A stretch of 64,000 nucleotides of DNA from Lithospermum erythrorhizon (taxonomy: Eukaryota; Streptophyta; Magnoliopsida; Boraginales; Boraginaceae), in contig JADFUC010002139.1 in assembly GCA_019722365.1 (NCBI GenBank), positions 62,001 to 126,000 of the forward strand, given 5' to 3'. The first letter of the stretch is position 1. The number at the start of each line of letters is the position of its first letter. The position numbers and the translations under genes were made by a program. This document shows, piece by piece, positions 10,901 to 23,069 of the stretch. Below the pieces are notes generated by a model. The model had not been told where the DNA came from, did not search any database, and was given only the letters and a program-made list of their open reading frames with translations.

Positions 10901-13456
10901 AATACCAATGTCCTGCATGGAGAAATTATGTTCTTAGTCATGTTCATGTTTTCACTAACATCTTCCATTTTCAGACACCTTTTTAGCAAATACAGAGCTG
11001 AATTGTTTGAATGATATTAATGTTAACCATACATACACACTAACATTCTCTTTAAGGAGACTGGTGGAGAGGATTATTAGATATGTCTCTGTTCGCCCCC
11101 ACCCCTATTTGTGCATAGTTTAGATTTTATACATAATTGTGCATCAACAATCCATTGGTTATTTCAATCACAGCATTAGGTTTTCAACACTACAATTGTT
11201 ACAATTTATCTATGTTGATCACTAGTGTTCAATACCTGAGCCTGGTTGGCTTTTTGAATATGTCATCAGTAATAATAGACATCTGTAGATGCATTAGGAT
11301 TTTGTCTAATAGGTCATTCAATTTTTGTAGTGTAATATAACAATGGCATGATAATCATCTCCATTTCTCTGAATTAAGACGTTGGAAGTAATTTTAGCTA
11401 CTTAGGCAGGCTGCTTAACAGTTTCTTGTGATTATATACCTAATTCAAAATAAAAATAAGCACATGCATATTTTTCTCTTATAAACTGGGTGTCTTTGAC
11501 ATGAAAATGGTAACATTAACTAGTAACTATTAAACAATACGTCAGGCTCTAGATGTAACTAGTAACTATAAAATGAGATGCATGACATTTGACAGATTTT
11601 AGGATAAATTGTCTCAGCAATTGATTTATTTTCAGGTGTTTGAGGGGGGAACCAGTTACATTGCTGGCATTATGGAATCATCAGATGAATTATATGCAGC
11701 TGCAGCCAGCTTGGGAATTGATCTGCAACTTTTTTATTCTTATTCCTCTGAGATGACTGATGAAATTATCTTATCCTGCATCAAAATGGTAACAAAGTCA
11801 GCTAGGGATCTGTGTCCAAAAATATCTGATTCAGAAACTCTTGCAGAATCCTTTCTTACTACATTCCCTTCAATTAATCCTCTATCAGCCCATGCTATAT
11901 TATCTACTGGGGGCAACCTTGTTAACTATATGGAGTGGTCTCCGGAGTGTAGAATTCGTGCGGTTCAGAAGTTCCATGTCCCTGGTGAAAGCATTTCCTT
12001 GTTAAGTGCATTAAGTAGATTTGGCGAGAAAGAAAATTCTCTGTCTGGAATGACAGAGTGCTCCTCGTCAGTATCATCTGGGACTGACTCAGACAATATT
12101 CACTATAAGAGAAACAACGAGAGCAAGAAGCGCAAATATATGCAGAACAATGTTGACATGGCTATGCCGGACTCACTTTATCAGGGCTCTCTCGAGCTAC
12201 TTTCTAATGAAAGTCCAAATTCTCATGGAGCATTTGGGCCATTTAGTTCTGAAATATTTCATGACTTTGGCAAGACTAATTTATCAAGTAAAGATGAAAT
12301 GTTTGGTCATAGCCGACAACTAGATAGCAAGATGGCGATGAAACATCATAGTATGACAGAGCAATGTGATTTATTCATGACAAATGGTAGGTCCGCCATT
12401 TCTCTGGAGCCTGAGCATGGTAGGAGCTCCTGTGCACCAGGCGGCATGTTAAATATTTCTGAGATGTTCGGTGCAGTAAATGTACCTCAGATACATCAAT
12501 CTGATAAATTCCTTAGTTCACAGCAGATGTCAAATATGCTGGAGAGAAACAATAGAATTAATACACGTAATAGGTGGAATTCAGGTATGCAGGATGTCAT
12601 TGGGGAAGTTATTGATATTGATGACACCGGTTATTTTAAGGATGAATTTGATGCTGATCATTCTGTCACTAGGTCAAAACATGGGCATGACATGGACCGA
12701 GATACAAAACCAAGAATTTTTTCTTTTCCCAGTGCATCACCTCCTAATGTAGGCAGCCATCCTACTTTCCTATCTGCTGCAGAAATAGAAAGTGAAGGCA
12801 AAAGATGGTTTTCTGAACAAGCTTATGGAAAAGGTTCAGTGGAAGGAATAACACAACAAAGGGAAATAGTTGAAAAACAAGTGCCAGGGGTTCTCCAAAA
12901 AGGACTCTTAGAAGAATGGGCGCTGCAAAAGGTTGATATGAATTTCGATGATCCATCAATTCCTTGTAGGAGAACACCACTATCTAATGCCATTGAGTCC
13001 ACTCAGTTACAGCAGGGATCACCTTGGACAATTGAGTTCTTAAACAGAATGAGAGAAAAGAGTAAACAGAAACGACAATCTAATCCAAATGCCATATCTT
13101 CCCTTTCATATGGATCTGTTTGGGATGGACCAAAAACTAGCAAGAGAAAAAGTCCGTCTTTACTGGAAAGTTTCAAGTTCCAAGGTGGAAAAACCACAAA
13201 GAAAGGAATTGAATTAAAGAGGCAGAGCCGATTTGTAAAACCATCAAATTCCTCCAAAGCAGAGAAGCCTCCTATTGTAAGCGCTCCATCTTGGACTCCA
13301 GTAGATAAGAGAGCCAGAAGGGTATGGTTACTAAACTCTTGACGTTGTCTTAATATGATTTATTAGTTTCATGTTTTAATGCTTGATTTACTGCAGAAAT
13401 TATCATTTTCAACAAATGGAAATGGAGGGCAGAGTAAACTGGTGTGGGAAAGATGA
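4974..13456 (+). CDS. SHOC1: SHOC1, XPF-like meiotic crossover (ZMM) protein
   Basis: Plant SHOC1 (SHORTAGE IN CHIASMATA 1, the ZIP2-type member of the ZMM group) promotes class I crossovers in meiotic nuclei with its partner PTD. Inferred coding exons: 4974-5269, 6382-6468, 6551-6622, 7171-9140, 9771-9975, 10362-10862, 11636-13321 and 13397-13456; phases join from the second exon on. Family landmarks: N-terminal MRTRF, ALAKFLADAIPQ, the large acidic exon, MGLSYNDP, IITRRSTYQQILALEKKG...VIERD, AVCLAWYNS, TSISFSFSGCIMVFEGG, MESSDELYAAAASLGI (XPF-like core), a Ser-rich tail, and the terminus KLSFSTNGNGGQSKLVWER. About 1,580 residues from the ATG at 5108, near the usual 1,600. Oddities: the MRTRF start at 4974 is out of frame with the rest of exon 1, and the intron at 9976 appears to start with GC. 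Confidence 0.93.
5352..5598. mobile_element. Stowaway-like MITE copy in SHOC1 intron 1
   Basis: The right end is GGAGGGAGTA, the usual outer sequence of plant Stowaway/mariner-type MITEs. The inner sequences at the two ends (CTAAAAAGATTGTC and its complement near 5570) are imperfect inverted repeats. The left outer TIR is missing. Related copies in this window lie at about 5812-5998, 18862-19090, 19695-19950 and 42955-43195, sharing TTTGAATCAAAATTAT and TATTTGAGTTC-type blocks. Confidence 0.6.
5812..5998. mobile_element. Second MITE copy in SHOC1 intron 1 (carried by the tandem duplication)
   Basis: It matches 5352-5598 in order, with TTGATTTGAATCAAGATTAT, then TTTTTCACAACATAC, then GATGGAGGGAGTATA at the right end. 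It probably arose by the segmental duplication rather than by separate insertion, because the flanking exon and intron sequence is duplicated with it. Confidence 0.55.
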
Positions 13457-14424
13457 GTGCCTATGCCATGGACAGCAAATAGTGGCAGTACAATATATTA
13501 ATTGCAGTTACCATCTAATTTGCAGCTTAGATTTTTCATTTACTGACTAAACTATAGAGTAAGTGGTACCAGTAACAATGACCAAATTAAGCCCATCATG
13601 CAGAGGACTTTGAGTAACATCTCAATCATTGGTGCTGCTTCACAGTTCTTGCAATATTTTTCTGGTGTGCCGCTTACAGGGTAATCAACAACTCAATGTA
13701 AGGTGGACTTTATACCCTTATGCTGGGTTTACTTTCTGATCATTCTACGGCAGAGATTAGGATGATACTGTTAAGCAACATGTTACCTTTCTGGCTTGCT
13801 GGTTTCATATTTTGAGATTGTCTGGTTCTATCTCTCTTTGTATTCAACAATCTGTATTATCCCTTACAAAAGAATCTAATCAATTCACTGACAATATTGA
13901 ATAAGCTAGTAGTCCCTTGGGTCTCTTGCTTCTCTCTAAGTTTCTCAATCAAGTTTGCTGTATATTGATCGCTTCTTCTAATAAGGAAGACTTGATGTGG
14001 GTTGATTACACTCATAAATGATTGATATCGAAGATTCCCTGATCCTTTTCATTGATAACAGTTCTTTTTGACAAATTTATGTAGTATAACTGGATTTAAC
14101 AATTGCAGAACAAGTTGGCCATACTAAAAATAGTAACTTACAATTCTCTCATTGTGTAACTAATATTGTTTAACTATAAAGATTTATTGATGTTACTGGT
14201 GTCATGAAATTTGAATAATGAGTGAAGTAATTACATAAAAAGTGTGGCAAGGCATGAGTTATTGACCCAAAAGATCATACCTCCTGCTTGTTTTGTGTAT
14301 TTTTCCTACCATCTAGACTTATCACACACCCCTCCTCACCCAAAAAATAATAATAACAGAAAGGAAAAATGTGTAAACATAATATGGGAACTTGGAAGAA
14401 AGATAAGTACTGCATGAAGAAATC
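13457..14424. other. Convergent intergenic region between SHOC1 and the NT-C2 gene
   Basis: About 970 bp separate the two stop codons, which face each other, so this stretch must hold both 3' UTRs and polyadenylation signals. It is AT-rich and I see no additional gene or clear repeat in it. Confidence 0.6.
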
Positions 14425-17400
14425 TTAATTACTCTTTCCATTCTTTAGATTTCTCAGTGTCATCACAAGTTGTTGTCTTTCACCTTCGACCTCGGCAAAC
14501 TTGAGACTTATATCTGAATATCGGTCTTGCATTTCTTTCAGTTCAACTTCCATATGTTTATTTCTTTCCTTGAGCTCAGATATTTCACTGAGTAATTCAC
14601 AATTGATATGAGAGTTGCTGGTATGTTCTTTCTCCCAGCCGATTTCGTCACTGCAGAAAATGCAATGGAGTGGATCAATTTAATTATGTTATTCTTCATA
14701 CGAGCATTAATAGCTATAATTATTTGTCAGCATGCTTACCATCTTTGGGTTGGAACACCATTACCAATGCTAGTATCTCTTGGATGCATACTTCCTTTTA
14801 TGTCGCCTCCTTTACATGAATTTGCATTGGTAGTTAAGGCCTTAAACAAATTAGAAACCTGCATATCAGAGTATGGTTAAGTTTTGTCGTAATCCATCAT
14901 TCACAAAAACTATCGCAAGTCAATCTAAATGCAGCTCTTCTTTTAACAAGTTAACTCTACCTTAGTTTCATTTGATTGATTTGTCTGAAAGTTGATCATC
15001 TGCAGCTCTTCTTTTTCTGACTTCTGGTTGAGAAAATTCCTTTCCAGTTCGTCATATTTGACCCTATATTTTTCGACCTCCAAATATAGATTCGCTTCTG
15101 TGTTCTTCATCTCATTCAATAGAGCCTTAATGGTAACTGATTGTTCCCGTAGTATTTTTGCTTCATTCTTGAGACTTGCAAGTTCTGTCTCCAGTTCTTC
15201 TTTTTCTTGTATCCACATAATATGATTGCTTCTAGATCCTACTGAGTTCCTTATTTGTTTGGTTTGTTTTATATGTTCAACTTGTATGTCCTCTACCTGT
15301 TGTATATCCAGGTTGAATCGATTTGGAATCTCTTGAAGCTTTCTCTCATGCAACTCTTTCATCAAACTAAGCTCACCCTTCGTTTTCTCAACCAGTTCCT
15401 CAAGGGCTTGATTTTGCAATCGAAGATCATGAGCTTCTGCTAATGCGCCAGTGGAGATTTTCTCATGTTCATCGATCTTAGATGATACATCAATAGAAAC
15501 CTTCCGAAGTTCCTCATGGAGGCGGTCAACTGATTGAGCAGCATCATATTTTACCGTTTGAAGGGCATCCTCTGCTGCTCTTGCCCTACTCTCATGCTCG
15601 CTATTCACTTGAGTAACCACTTCCAAATGTTCCTGATACTCCTGTTCTTGCTGTTCCAGTTCTTTCTCGAGTCTGGTAATTTCAGTTTCTAGCTCATTGA
15701 TTGCCTCTAGAGATTCTGAATATTTTAACTCCTGCTTTTTCATTTGTTTCTCCAACCTTTCTGTCTGAAGCCTCAACCATCTTGCTGTACTCAAAGATTC
15801 TGTGTGTTCTCGCTGAATGTCGACCATTTCTATATGAGTTTTATCCAAGTCGGACTGCAGGTTTTTATTTTCGTTTTTCAGAATCTCATACTTCTGTGAA
15901 ATGCTCTCAACCTTTGTTCTCAATTCTTCATTTTCATTCTTGTATTCCTCTATTTCAGAATATAATTCTTCGATTATCTGTTTCAATTCTACAGCTTCAT
16001 CAGCATTCTTGTGTCCCCCTGATACTTTTTGCATATCATTTACTCCTTTGAAAGGGTCTGAGTTTTCTTTTGATTCTCTTCTGAGTTCTGAGGTAGTTTC
16101 TTGCATTTCTTTTAGTTTGGAAGAAAGCTGAGACATTTCTGTATTTTTCTGATTCAACTTTTTGTTAAGGTCTCTGATAGCTAGAATCAATTCTGAATTT
16201 GAGTCTTCTGCCTTCTGCAGCTTCAGTCTGAGCTTCCTATTTTGATTCTCTCTCGCATCTACATTGACTGCTTGAGGATCAATTGAAGTTTTTTCAGCCT
16301 CGAAAACATTAGGCAATGACTTGATCTGTTCATATTTTGTTTTAAAAGAATCCCTCTCATCTTTTAAACTACTTATCTGTTTGGATAACTCTTGTTCTCT
16401 CCTGCTCTCCTTTGCAATTCGTTTTCTAAGAGATTGTATTTCCAGCTCTGAGAACTCTGCCTGCCGCTCCAATGCTTGAATATTATTTTCAAGCCTTTCG
16501 ATGGTGTTTTGGGATGTTTCATTGACTGTTTCTTTTCGGAGGTTGTCTTCAGACCCTTTTGCTATCTCCATGACACCTTCTGAAGCAGATTCAGACGACC
16601 AATCTGTGAAAGTTCTTGAAGGTTTAAAAGAATTTGGTTTTGCTGAATCAACTCCAACGTTCTGGTGAATATAGTTCAAGCTGAGACTCGAATTATCTGT
16701 AGTTCCACTGCATCTCCCATCCTGTTAATATTGATGCCACCAAACCACCTTATAATACTATTGTACCACTGACAAAAATTCTCATTCTGAGATTCTTTCT
16801 GTTTTCCTTTTTTCTATTTGATTATTACATTCTATTTTGATTGATTAGTATTTGATACATATTCTTTTCTTTCTTCTTAGATATTTTTCTTCCTGAAATT
16901 AATTCAAAGTAATTTAATTATAATAGTAGTTCTTACTTCATTGGAGCTAAGACCGCTTCTTCCACCTTGGTCTTCCGACTCCAAGCACCCCCCATTTGAT
17001 TCATCCATTGGATATTCATGTATGTCATTACTGAAAATCTCATGTAAGAAGGAAAATGTTATTTCACAAGCATCAAATGAGACCATAGTTAGTAAATTTC
17101 ATGCTGTCTGATTATTACCTTGAATCCTGAGCTGGTTGCATCCTATTACATGTAACCTGTTAGTTGCAGGACAATTAGAATACTTCAACAGACGATAGGA
17201 AACAACTTCTGTTTGTTTATACCAATTTATAATTGCAATAAGAAATCGAAAATATGAAAAGCAAAATAAAATATTTCCAGTTAGAAATTAGAACATATTA
17301 TCTAGAAGTACACATGACTTGCTAAGAACTTACGGTGGGTTTGATCCGGGGCAAAGAAAATGATAGTGTTCAATTTTCAACTTGTATTTGGCTATGGTTT

Positions 17401-18265
17401 TCATCAATTACTTATATGTCATTAACTCTTGCACTGTAATATGATTCTACATTGACATATCGTCTAGACTATCTGTTACATAAATAGAGAAGTAGGAATC
17501 TAACATGTAAAATTGCTCCTGAATCTGTTGGTTGCAGGGGCAGAGATAGCATTATTACTCCAGGTGTCTCTATAAGATCTGCAAAATCGACACATGCTTC
17601 TCCAAGAAAACTTTTTCTTGATGATCCCTGTGTCACCCAAAGCATATTATCGACTGTTGGAAAATTCATGGGAGAAAAAAATGCATATGGTATAAACACT
17701 TACAGTTGAGACAACCAAATAATAAACCTTTTCTTTAAACCTTCCTGTTTTAGCCTCTCTCACTAGCTTCACTGTCTCATAAATGGGGTTCTCCCAAATA
17801 CAACTCCCTTCCACAATTTTCGCTTTACCTACTCTCACTGATGGCTTCCCTGCATCTGCCGGGACCAGGGAAACCATTAAGTTCTTTGCTTTTAGCAATG
17901 GCACCTGAGGAATGAGTTACGCAATGAGTTAAAACCTTCAAATTATGGATTGCCAGGTGCTTCCAAGTAGCAATAGTATTGGGTCGCATCGATTATCGGA
18001 TCTTGAATCAATATTAACGTTATGCCAAAAGCATTAAGCAGATTTTAATGATTCATTATTCAACAACTTTGAGTTTGTGTTAATGACTCATAATTCTATA
18101 ATATATTGAGACTTCTTTCGAAATTGAGGGGCTCCCTCTTGAGCTCCTAAACTGCATCATGTTATGTCGATATTTCTTCTTAAATGTAGAGCTTACCTGA
18201 GTTGCCTGAAACTGCATTTCAAAGATGGCTTTGATCTTCTTCTCAGCCTTCCATGACTTGAACAT
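14425..18265 (-). CDS. NT-C2 domain and coiled-coil protein (myosin heavy chain-related)
   Basis: Eight exons on the minus strand join in phase: 18197-18265, 17704-17904, 17505-17627, 17119-17156, 16937-17030, 14961-16721, 14740-14858 and 14425-14650, giving about 876 residues. The first three exons encode an EEIG1/EHBP1-type N-terminal C2 domain: MFKSWKAEKKIKAIFEMQFQATQ, LMVSLVPADAGKPSVR, WENPIYETVKLVREAKTG, FLGEACVDFADL and LPLQPTDSGAILHV. A short acidic/Ser linker follows, then a coiled coil rich in Glu, Lys, Leu and Gln over some 600 residues, ending RNLKNGKSN. NT-C2 domains are thought to bind membrane or act as adaptors, so a role in linking membrane or organelles to the cytoskeleton is likely but inferred. 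Despite the family name there is no myosin motor. The homologue is next to SHOC1 in Arabidopsis as well (from memory). Confidence 0.9.
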
Positions 18266-19416
18266 TTTCCAATTCTTTAATTCAAAGAAACTCTAGAAAT
18301 CTATACTTCAACTCCTTTCTTTCTTGTGTTGAGGGTATTCAAATACTCAAATATGCTCCCACTTTCACTATCTTGTAATTAGAATTAGATCTGCATACAC
18401 AAAAGTTGGTAAGTTGGAACACATCACACTATGAAAAAACCTAACATGTGGAATAATGGAGGCATCACATGAATGTGATTTCTGAACATAAATCCTGCTA
18501 GTAAAGTTTAAAAAAATCATGGGATTGGAGCAATTTTATTCTTGTGAATTGAAGGAACTTGGAATTGTTGCTTGAAATCCCAGTTTTCAAGATTCCTATA
18601 GAGGGACTTTTCATCTTTTTGTTTATCTTAAGATGGCAGTTTAGTGATTTAGTGAATATAATGATGGAACCCTTTGAAACCTGTGGCTGAATGCACTGAA
18701 GGTATCTAACTTTGGCATGTAAATCATAAAGCAGCTAACCTTTATTTGCTGTGTATATGCTGCTGGTACTATCCTTTTCAATTTGTACCAAATTACTTGA
18801 AACCATTCATATTTGGTTTGAGGGTTGAACAATAAACAATGATAAAACTACAACAAATACTCCTCTCATTCTTAAAATATCGTTCAATTTATTTCTGAAT
18901 AGTTAAAATAAACAAATTTCAATATTTTATGATTGATATAGCTTCGATCTAAGTCAAAATTATAATATTAATAATATAGTAAGTTGAGAATATTATATTC
19001 TGTTATATTTTTCATATAATATTTAAACATATTTGAAGTCAAACTGTAAAATGTTAGTACATCAAAATTAGAAAATGAATTATATTTTATGACGAATCAC
19101 ATCCAACATCACTAATGTATCAAAAAAGGTTAATTAGCCATTTGTCCATCAACTATTATCATTTCCCCCGATCCTTAAATGGTATCTTTCACCGCTAAGT
19201 AATAAGATACTTTTATTAGCCTGTAAAAAGATACAAAAGCTTCAAATGATGGTGATTTAAAAAATACGACAAAGTTTTTGCGAGTTAAAGCTGAATTAAC
19301 GATAATGTTTCAAGTTAATTCATAAATCAATCACATATCTTCCAAACCATCCATAGTTGATCATACGTGTTTATTTAAAGACCCAACTTGGAATTTCCAT
19401 CAATTTTATGTCTCAT
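18266..19416. other. 5' flank of the NT-C2 gene with an old MITE
   Basis: AT-rich, without a supportable gene. A diverged member of the Stowaway-like family described in SHOC1 intron 1 lies at about 18862-19090: it starts CTCCTCTCATTCTTAAAAT and carries GATCTAAGTCAAAATTAT and TATTTGAAGTCAAA blocks. The first few hundred bases should contain the promoter and 5' UTR of the minus-strand gene. Confidence 0.5.
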
Positions 19417-19462
19417 AAGTAAATTAGTAAGAGTTAGCAAAAAAAAAAAGTAAATTAGTAAG
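19417..19462 (+). mobile_element. Poly(A)-only retroposon footprint with 15-bp target-site duplication
   Basis: AAGTAAATTAGTAAG occurs at 19417-19431 and again, identical, at 19448-19462. Only 16 bases separate the copies, AGTTAGC followed by a run of A. This is what a drastically 5'-truncated LINE-mediated insertion leaves: target duplication plus the end of a poly(A) tail, oriented +. A replication-slippage duplication is possible but would not explain the A-run at the correct end. Confidence 0.6.
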
Positions 19463-19694
19463 GGTATTGTTGTCCTACCTTATGCTTACTAAGCTTTCTC
19501 TTCAAATTCCTCGTTCTATGTTCTATTTGAACATTTGCTTCCAACTCTATTCACTTCAAAAAGAATGACACAATCGTGCATCAGAATCCGCCTTCAAAAC
19601 CCATAAATGAAGCTCATAATGCCAAAAACTCAATCAATCATCCCGAGAATGTAGTAAAATCACCCAGCCAATCTACAAACTTGCTCTACTATAC

Positions 19695-19950
19695 TCTCCA
19701 TTTAAAATTTAATTCATTACAGGATATTAATAATATCGTTTCTAAAATATCGTCTAATTTATTTATTGATGATTAAAATAATTGTCATATATAACTTTAA
19801 TTTGAAATTAAAATGATCATATAATAATAATATACATTGAAAAACTATTTTTTTATGTATTTTTCACCAAATCTTATACTAACATGCATGAATATATTTG
19901 AGTTCTAATTTTATAAATTGTACCGTTAAAATTTAATACTAGAAAGAGAA
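19695..19950. mobile_element. Degenerate Stowaway-like MITE
   Basis: It begins near CTCTCCATTTAAAATTTAAT and contains a TATCGTCTAATTTATTTATTGATGATTAAAAT block matching the copy at 18862-19090. It ends in the family's TATTTGAGTTC...AATTGTACCGTTAAAATTTAA stretch. The terminal repeats are eroded and the limits approximate. Confidence 0.45.
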
Positions 19951-20650
19951 ACCTTTGAGCAAAAGATGGGGAATGGGTTCCCTTAACTGTTAAATTATTT
20001 TACTCGTTTATCATAAAATGAGAATTTATCCATATTGAATATGTCAAAATTTAAATTTTATTTATTTATAATTAATTGATTTTAAAGATGTATTAAAGTC
20101 GAACCTCTTTTAATATACTTCACTGCCCCAATTTACTGGACAAAATTTTTTTACTATTCGATCATATAGTTAATTCAACGCAACTTTACTTCATGCTTCT
20201 TTCCACTTTTATCCTTAATAAAATAGTTTTTGGTTTCATAACTAATTAAAGATTTTTCGACAAAGTATACTTTGTGGATTTATTAGTAATATTAATCAAA
20301 TTTTAATAAAATACTTTTTATCTCTATAATCAAGAATGTGACAAGAGGAGACATATGTTGAGTTGATCTGAAACATAATTAATTTCATGTGAAGGCATGT
20401 GCTTCTCTCTTTTGAATTGTTTTGAATACTAATCCATGGAGGGGCCACCCTGCACTATCTGTCGATTTGTAATAATAGAACAATAGTTTATTGCCATAAT
20501 GTGTGCTGCATCCAACTATTTTGATTTGTCACATTTATTATGATCCCCGCCCATTTAATATATGTTACTTTTTAGTTCCGAACTGAAACAATTTAAGAAC
20601 TTATGCATTGAAGCAACATTTGAAGTGACATACCTTGCAAAAAATGAGCC
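19951..20650. other. AT-rich intergenic sequence
   Basis: No reading frame with family resemblance and no repeat boundary that I can define. It separates the degenerate MITE from the MULE-type MITE. Confidence 0.4.
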
Positions 20651-20659
20651 TTAAATCTG

Positions 20660-20933
20660 GGCTAATGTTATAATCAGAATAATTTTTACTAATTCAGAAT
20701 AATATTTATTTAAATGATAATTTTATTTTTATTCAGTTTTATCAAAATTTCAACAAAAACTATTAAACTATTTTTTTAATGTTTAATATTCAAACAATAA
20801 ATCTATTTAATGTGAAACGAAAAATAATCATTTAGATATAATACCATATCACTTAATTAAATAAGGATAAGATTGTCATTTAAATAAATATTATTTTGAA
20901 TTTGTAAAAAATATTCTAAATATATCATTAGCC
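20660..20933. mobile_element. MULE-type MITE, copy 1, with 9-bp target-site duplication
   Basis: A 274-bp non-coding element begins GGCTAATG and ends CATTAGCC. The two ends form long inverted repeats of about 60 bp, including TTTTTACTAATTCAGAATAA on the left against the complement of TTATTTTGAATTTGTAAAAA on the right. It is flanked by a perfect 9-bp duplication, TTAAATCTG, at 20651-20659 and 20934-20942. Long TIRs with a 9-bp duplication are the hallmark of Mutator-like elements. A diverged second copy is at 55126-55396. Confidence 0.85.
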
Positions 20934-21149
20934 TTAAATCTGAGTACAAGCGAATTATTGAATCTGCTCATTGGAATCTGGCTCATGTACCACAACCATT
21001 TCAAAAGATGGGGTCGAGTTTATTTTCAATATTCAAAATTAATAAATTTTATAACTTCAACTGACACAAGTAATATTGATTTTGAATAAAAAAAACGATT
21101 AAATAAAACATGAATCGCTTTCTGATTCTAAAGACGATTCAAACAAGAT

Positions 21150-21848
21150 AAACTAATTGAATACGAATCTCGTTTAATACTCATGGATATACAAAAACAA
21201 TAAATACATGAATTACAAGCTGCACTGCTCTTAATAATATAATAAACGGCAGTTGGAAAATAATGGTATAATAATACCCAAAGCAGAAGATTTCAAGAAA
21301 GATTCACACCAAAGAAATTACCCGATTCCTCATCTGGGCTTTTACTAAAACGATTAAAGCTTAAAATAACAAATGGAAGAGTAAAAAATTGTTCTCTTCC
21401 CAAAAGGGGGGTCGCCGAACCAAAGAGGGTTTTTTATGTATAGATTAACTTCAAACGCTTTAGGTTTTAACAAAATGAAATGAAAAAAAGGATGTCATTT
21501 ATAGCAAGAAACTAGAGATTCCAGGAGGATGTACCCTCCATCCTCATCCACTCCCATAGATTACCAACCGCCCCCACCCTAAGTCCCTTAAATCTAATTT
21601 TACCGAATATTTCTCTTAATGCTTCACTCTCGGACCAGGGAAAGCTATAATACATTTATTATTAGTTCTATTATGTTTCAGGTATGAATTGCTAGGACGG
21701 ATCTAAAGAGTAATATATTAGACAATATTAACCGACATATCTTAATATAGATTTCATGTATATAACCTCAAGAAGCTATCATAACCCCAATGTCGAGTAC
21801 TGCAAATCCTAAATCTAGCACCACTTAAGTGTCAAGTCGAATACTCAT
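21150..21848 (-). repeat. LTR-like repeat, family also at 33.2-33.9 kb
   Basis: This stretch aligns over several hundred bases with 33210-33870. Shared blocks include CCATCCTCATCCA, AATATTTC.CTT.ATGCTTCACT, ATTTATTATTAGTTC and AGAGTAATATATTAGA.AATATTAACC. A TATA-like motif on the minus strand (CTATAAATGACATCC, near 21500) suggests LTR promoter structure in the - orientation. The two copies could be the LTRs of one outer element (about 12.7 kb) into which the Copia element at 21.85-27.79 kb inserted. Confidence 0.55.
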
Positions 21849-21849
21849 C

Positions 21850-23069
21850 CTGTATATGTTTAATAAGGATTATATTATCTTTTGATTTTTCGGTTTCAAG
21901 ATTGAATTACAAATAATAGTGCACTCCAAATTGATTAATTTAATTACTCCCAAGGTTAAAACGAGAAATAATAAAATGACAAACAATTATAATGTAAACG
22001 CGGCAAAACAAAAACAATACAAAGTCAAGAGATAATGAGATAAATGAAATAAAGCAAGTGAAATAAATGACTGAATTCCATTTTAACGAGCCTGCTTCCT
22101 AAGTGCCTCACCTTCGACTTTCCAACCTCTCGGGATTTCTCAGAACAATCACCACTATGAATATGGAGAAAAATCCGAAGTTCAGACACTGCAAGTTAAA
22201 TTCCACAAAATATGGTGAATTTCCTCTAAAGAACTCCTACGCTTAGAAACCTAAAGCCATGATTTGGATTTCGATCTCTTAATTCCCCGATTAAGAACCT
22301 AAGTCACTACCTAAGATTTTAAATGATTATTAATATAATATTAAATGAACGAACAAACAAGCTATGAAATCTCTAAGCTTAATAAGTTTGAGAGATCAAG
22401 AAATTCATTTTGCTTTGAGAAACGTGGAAAAATATGGCCCTGTAACCCGCAAAAGTTCGAGCAAAAAGGTGGCTATGAGGCCACTCTTTATAGAGTTTCC
22501 TGAAAAGCTGCCATAGGAAACCCTAGGTCTGGGGACCTAGGTCAGAGAAGCGTAGGTCTCGAATTATGTCCCACCTCCGTCTTAAGAGAGTCAGCTGACT
22601 TCTGGACAAAGCTTCCGGAAACTACCCTTGGTCCTCGACCTTAGTCCCCACTCACTGGATTCTTTCAGACAAAAATGTGTTTTAAACCTTATTTAGACCT
22701 TAATTAAGTGTGTGAATTTCAACCTTATGCCATACCATTGGGTCTAATTCAAGCCTTCCACCCAAGTTCTAACTGCTCTCAAATAATATTACTTTATTTT
22801 CAAACGCTTTAAATATTCAATTCATATTAAAATTTTTCATTCTTAATCTCTAAATATAAAAACAAGTTTAGTGTATGTAGATTTCTTATATAATGCCTAA
22901 TCAAAAGACGAAGTCTTCAACCTTCAAGGACAACCTTCATCCTTTGACATAAAGTTAAGCCTCAAGGATTTACTTGCTCTCGCACTACTAAAAAATATCA
23001 AAAGATATTAGACAAGGAGTGTACCTGGTTATTCGAAACGTAGGAAATGAGGATCCGTGGACTTCAACA
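21850..23069 (-). repeat. 3' LTR of the minus-strand Copia element
   Basis: It aligns with 26670-27786 through shared blocks such as AATCACCACTATGAATATGG, CAAAATATGGTGAAT, AACTCCTACGC, AAGTCACTAC and ATATTAAA.GAACGA.ACAA. The right edge is the complement of TGTTGAAGTCCACGGATCC at 23051-23069. The left edge is approximate. Confidence 0.7.

Noticed and set aside
14608..14880. A 90-codon open frame on the plus strand with hydrophobic segments
   Set aside because: It runs antisense over two real exons (14740-14858 and the start of 14425-14650) of the minus-strand NT-C2 gene, which join in phase and continue the coiled coil. No family resemblance.
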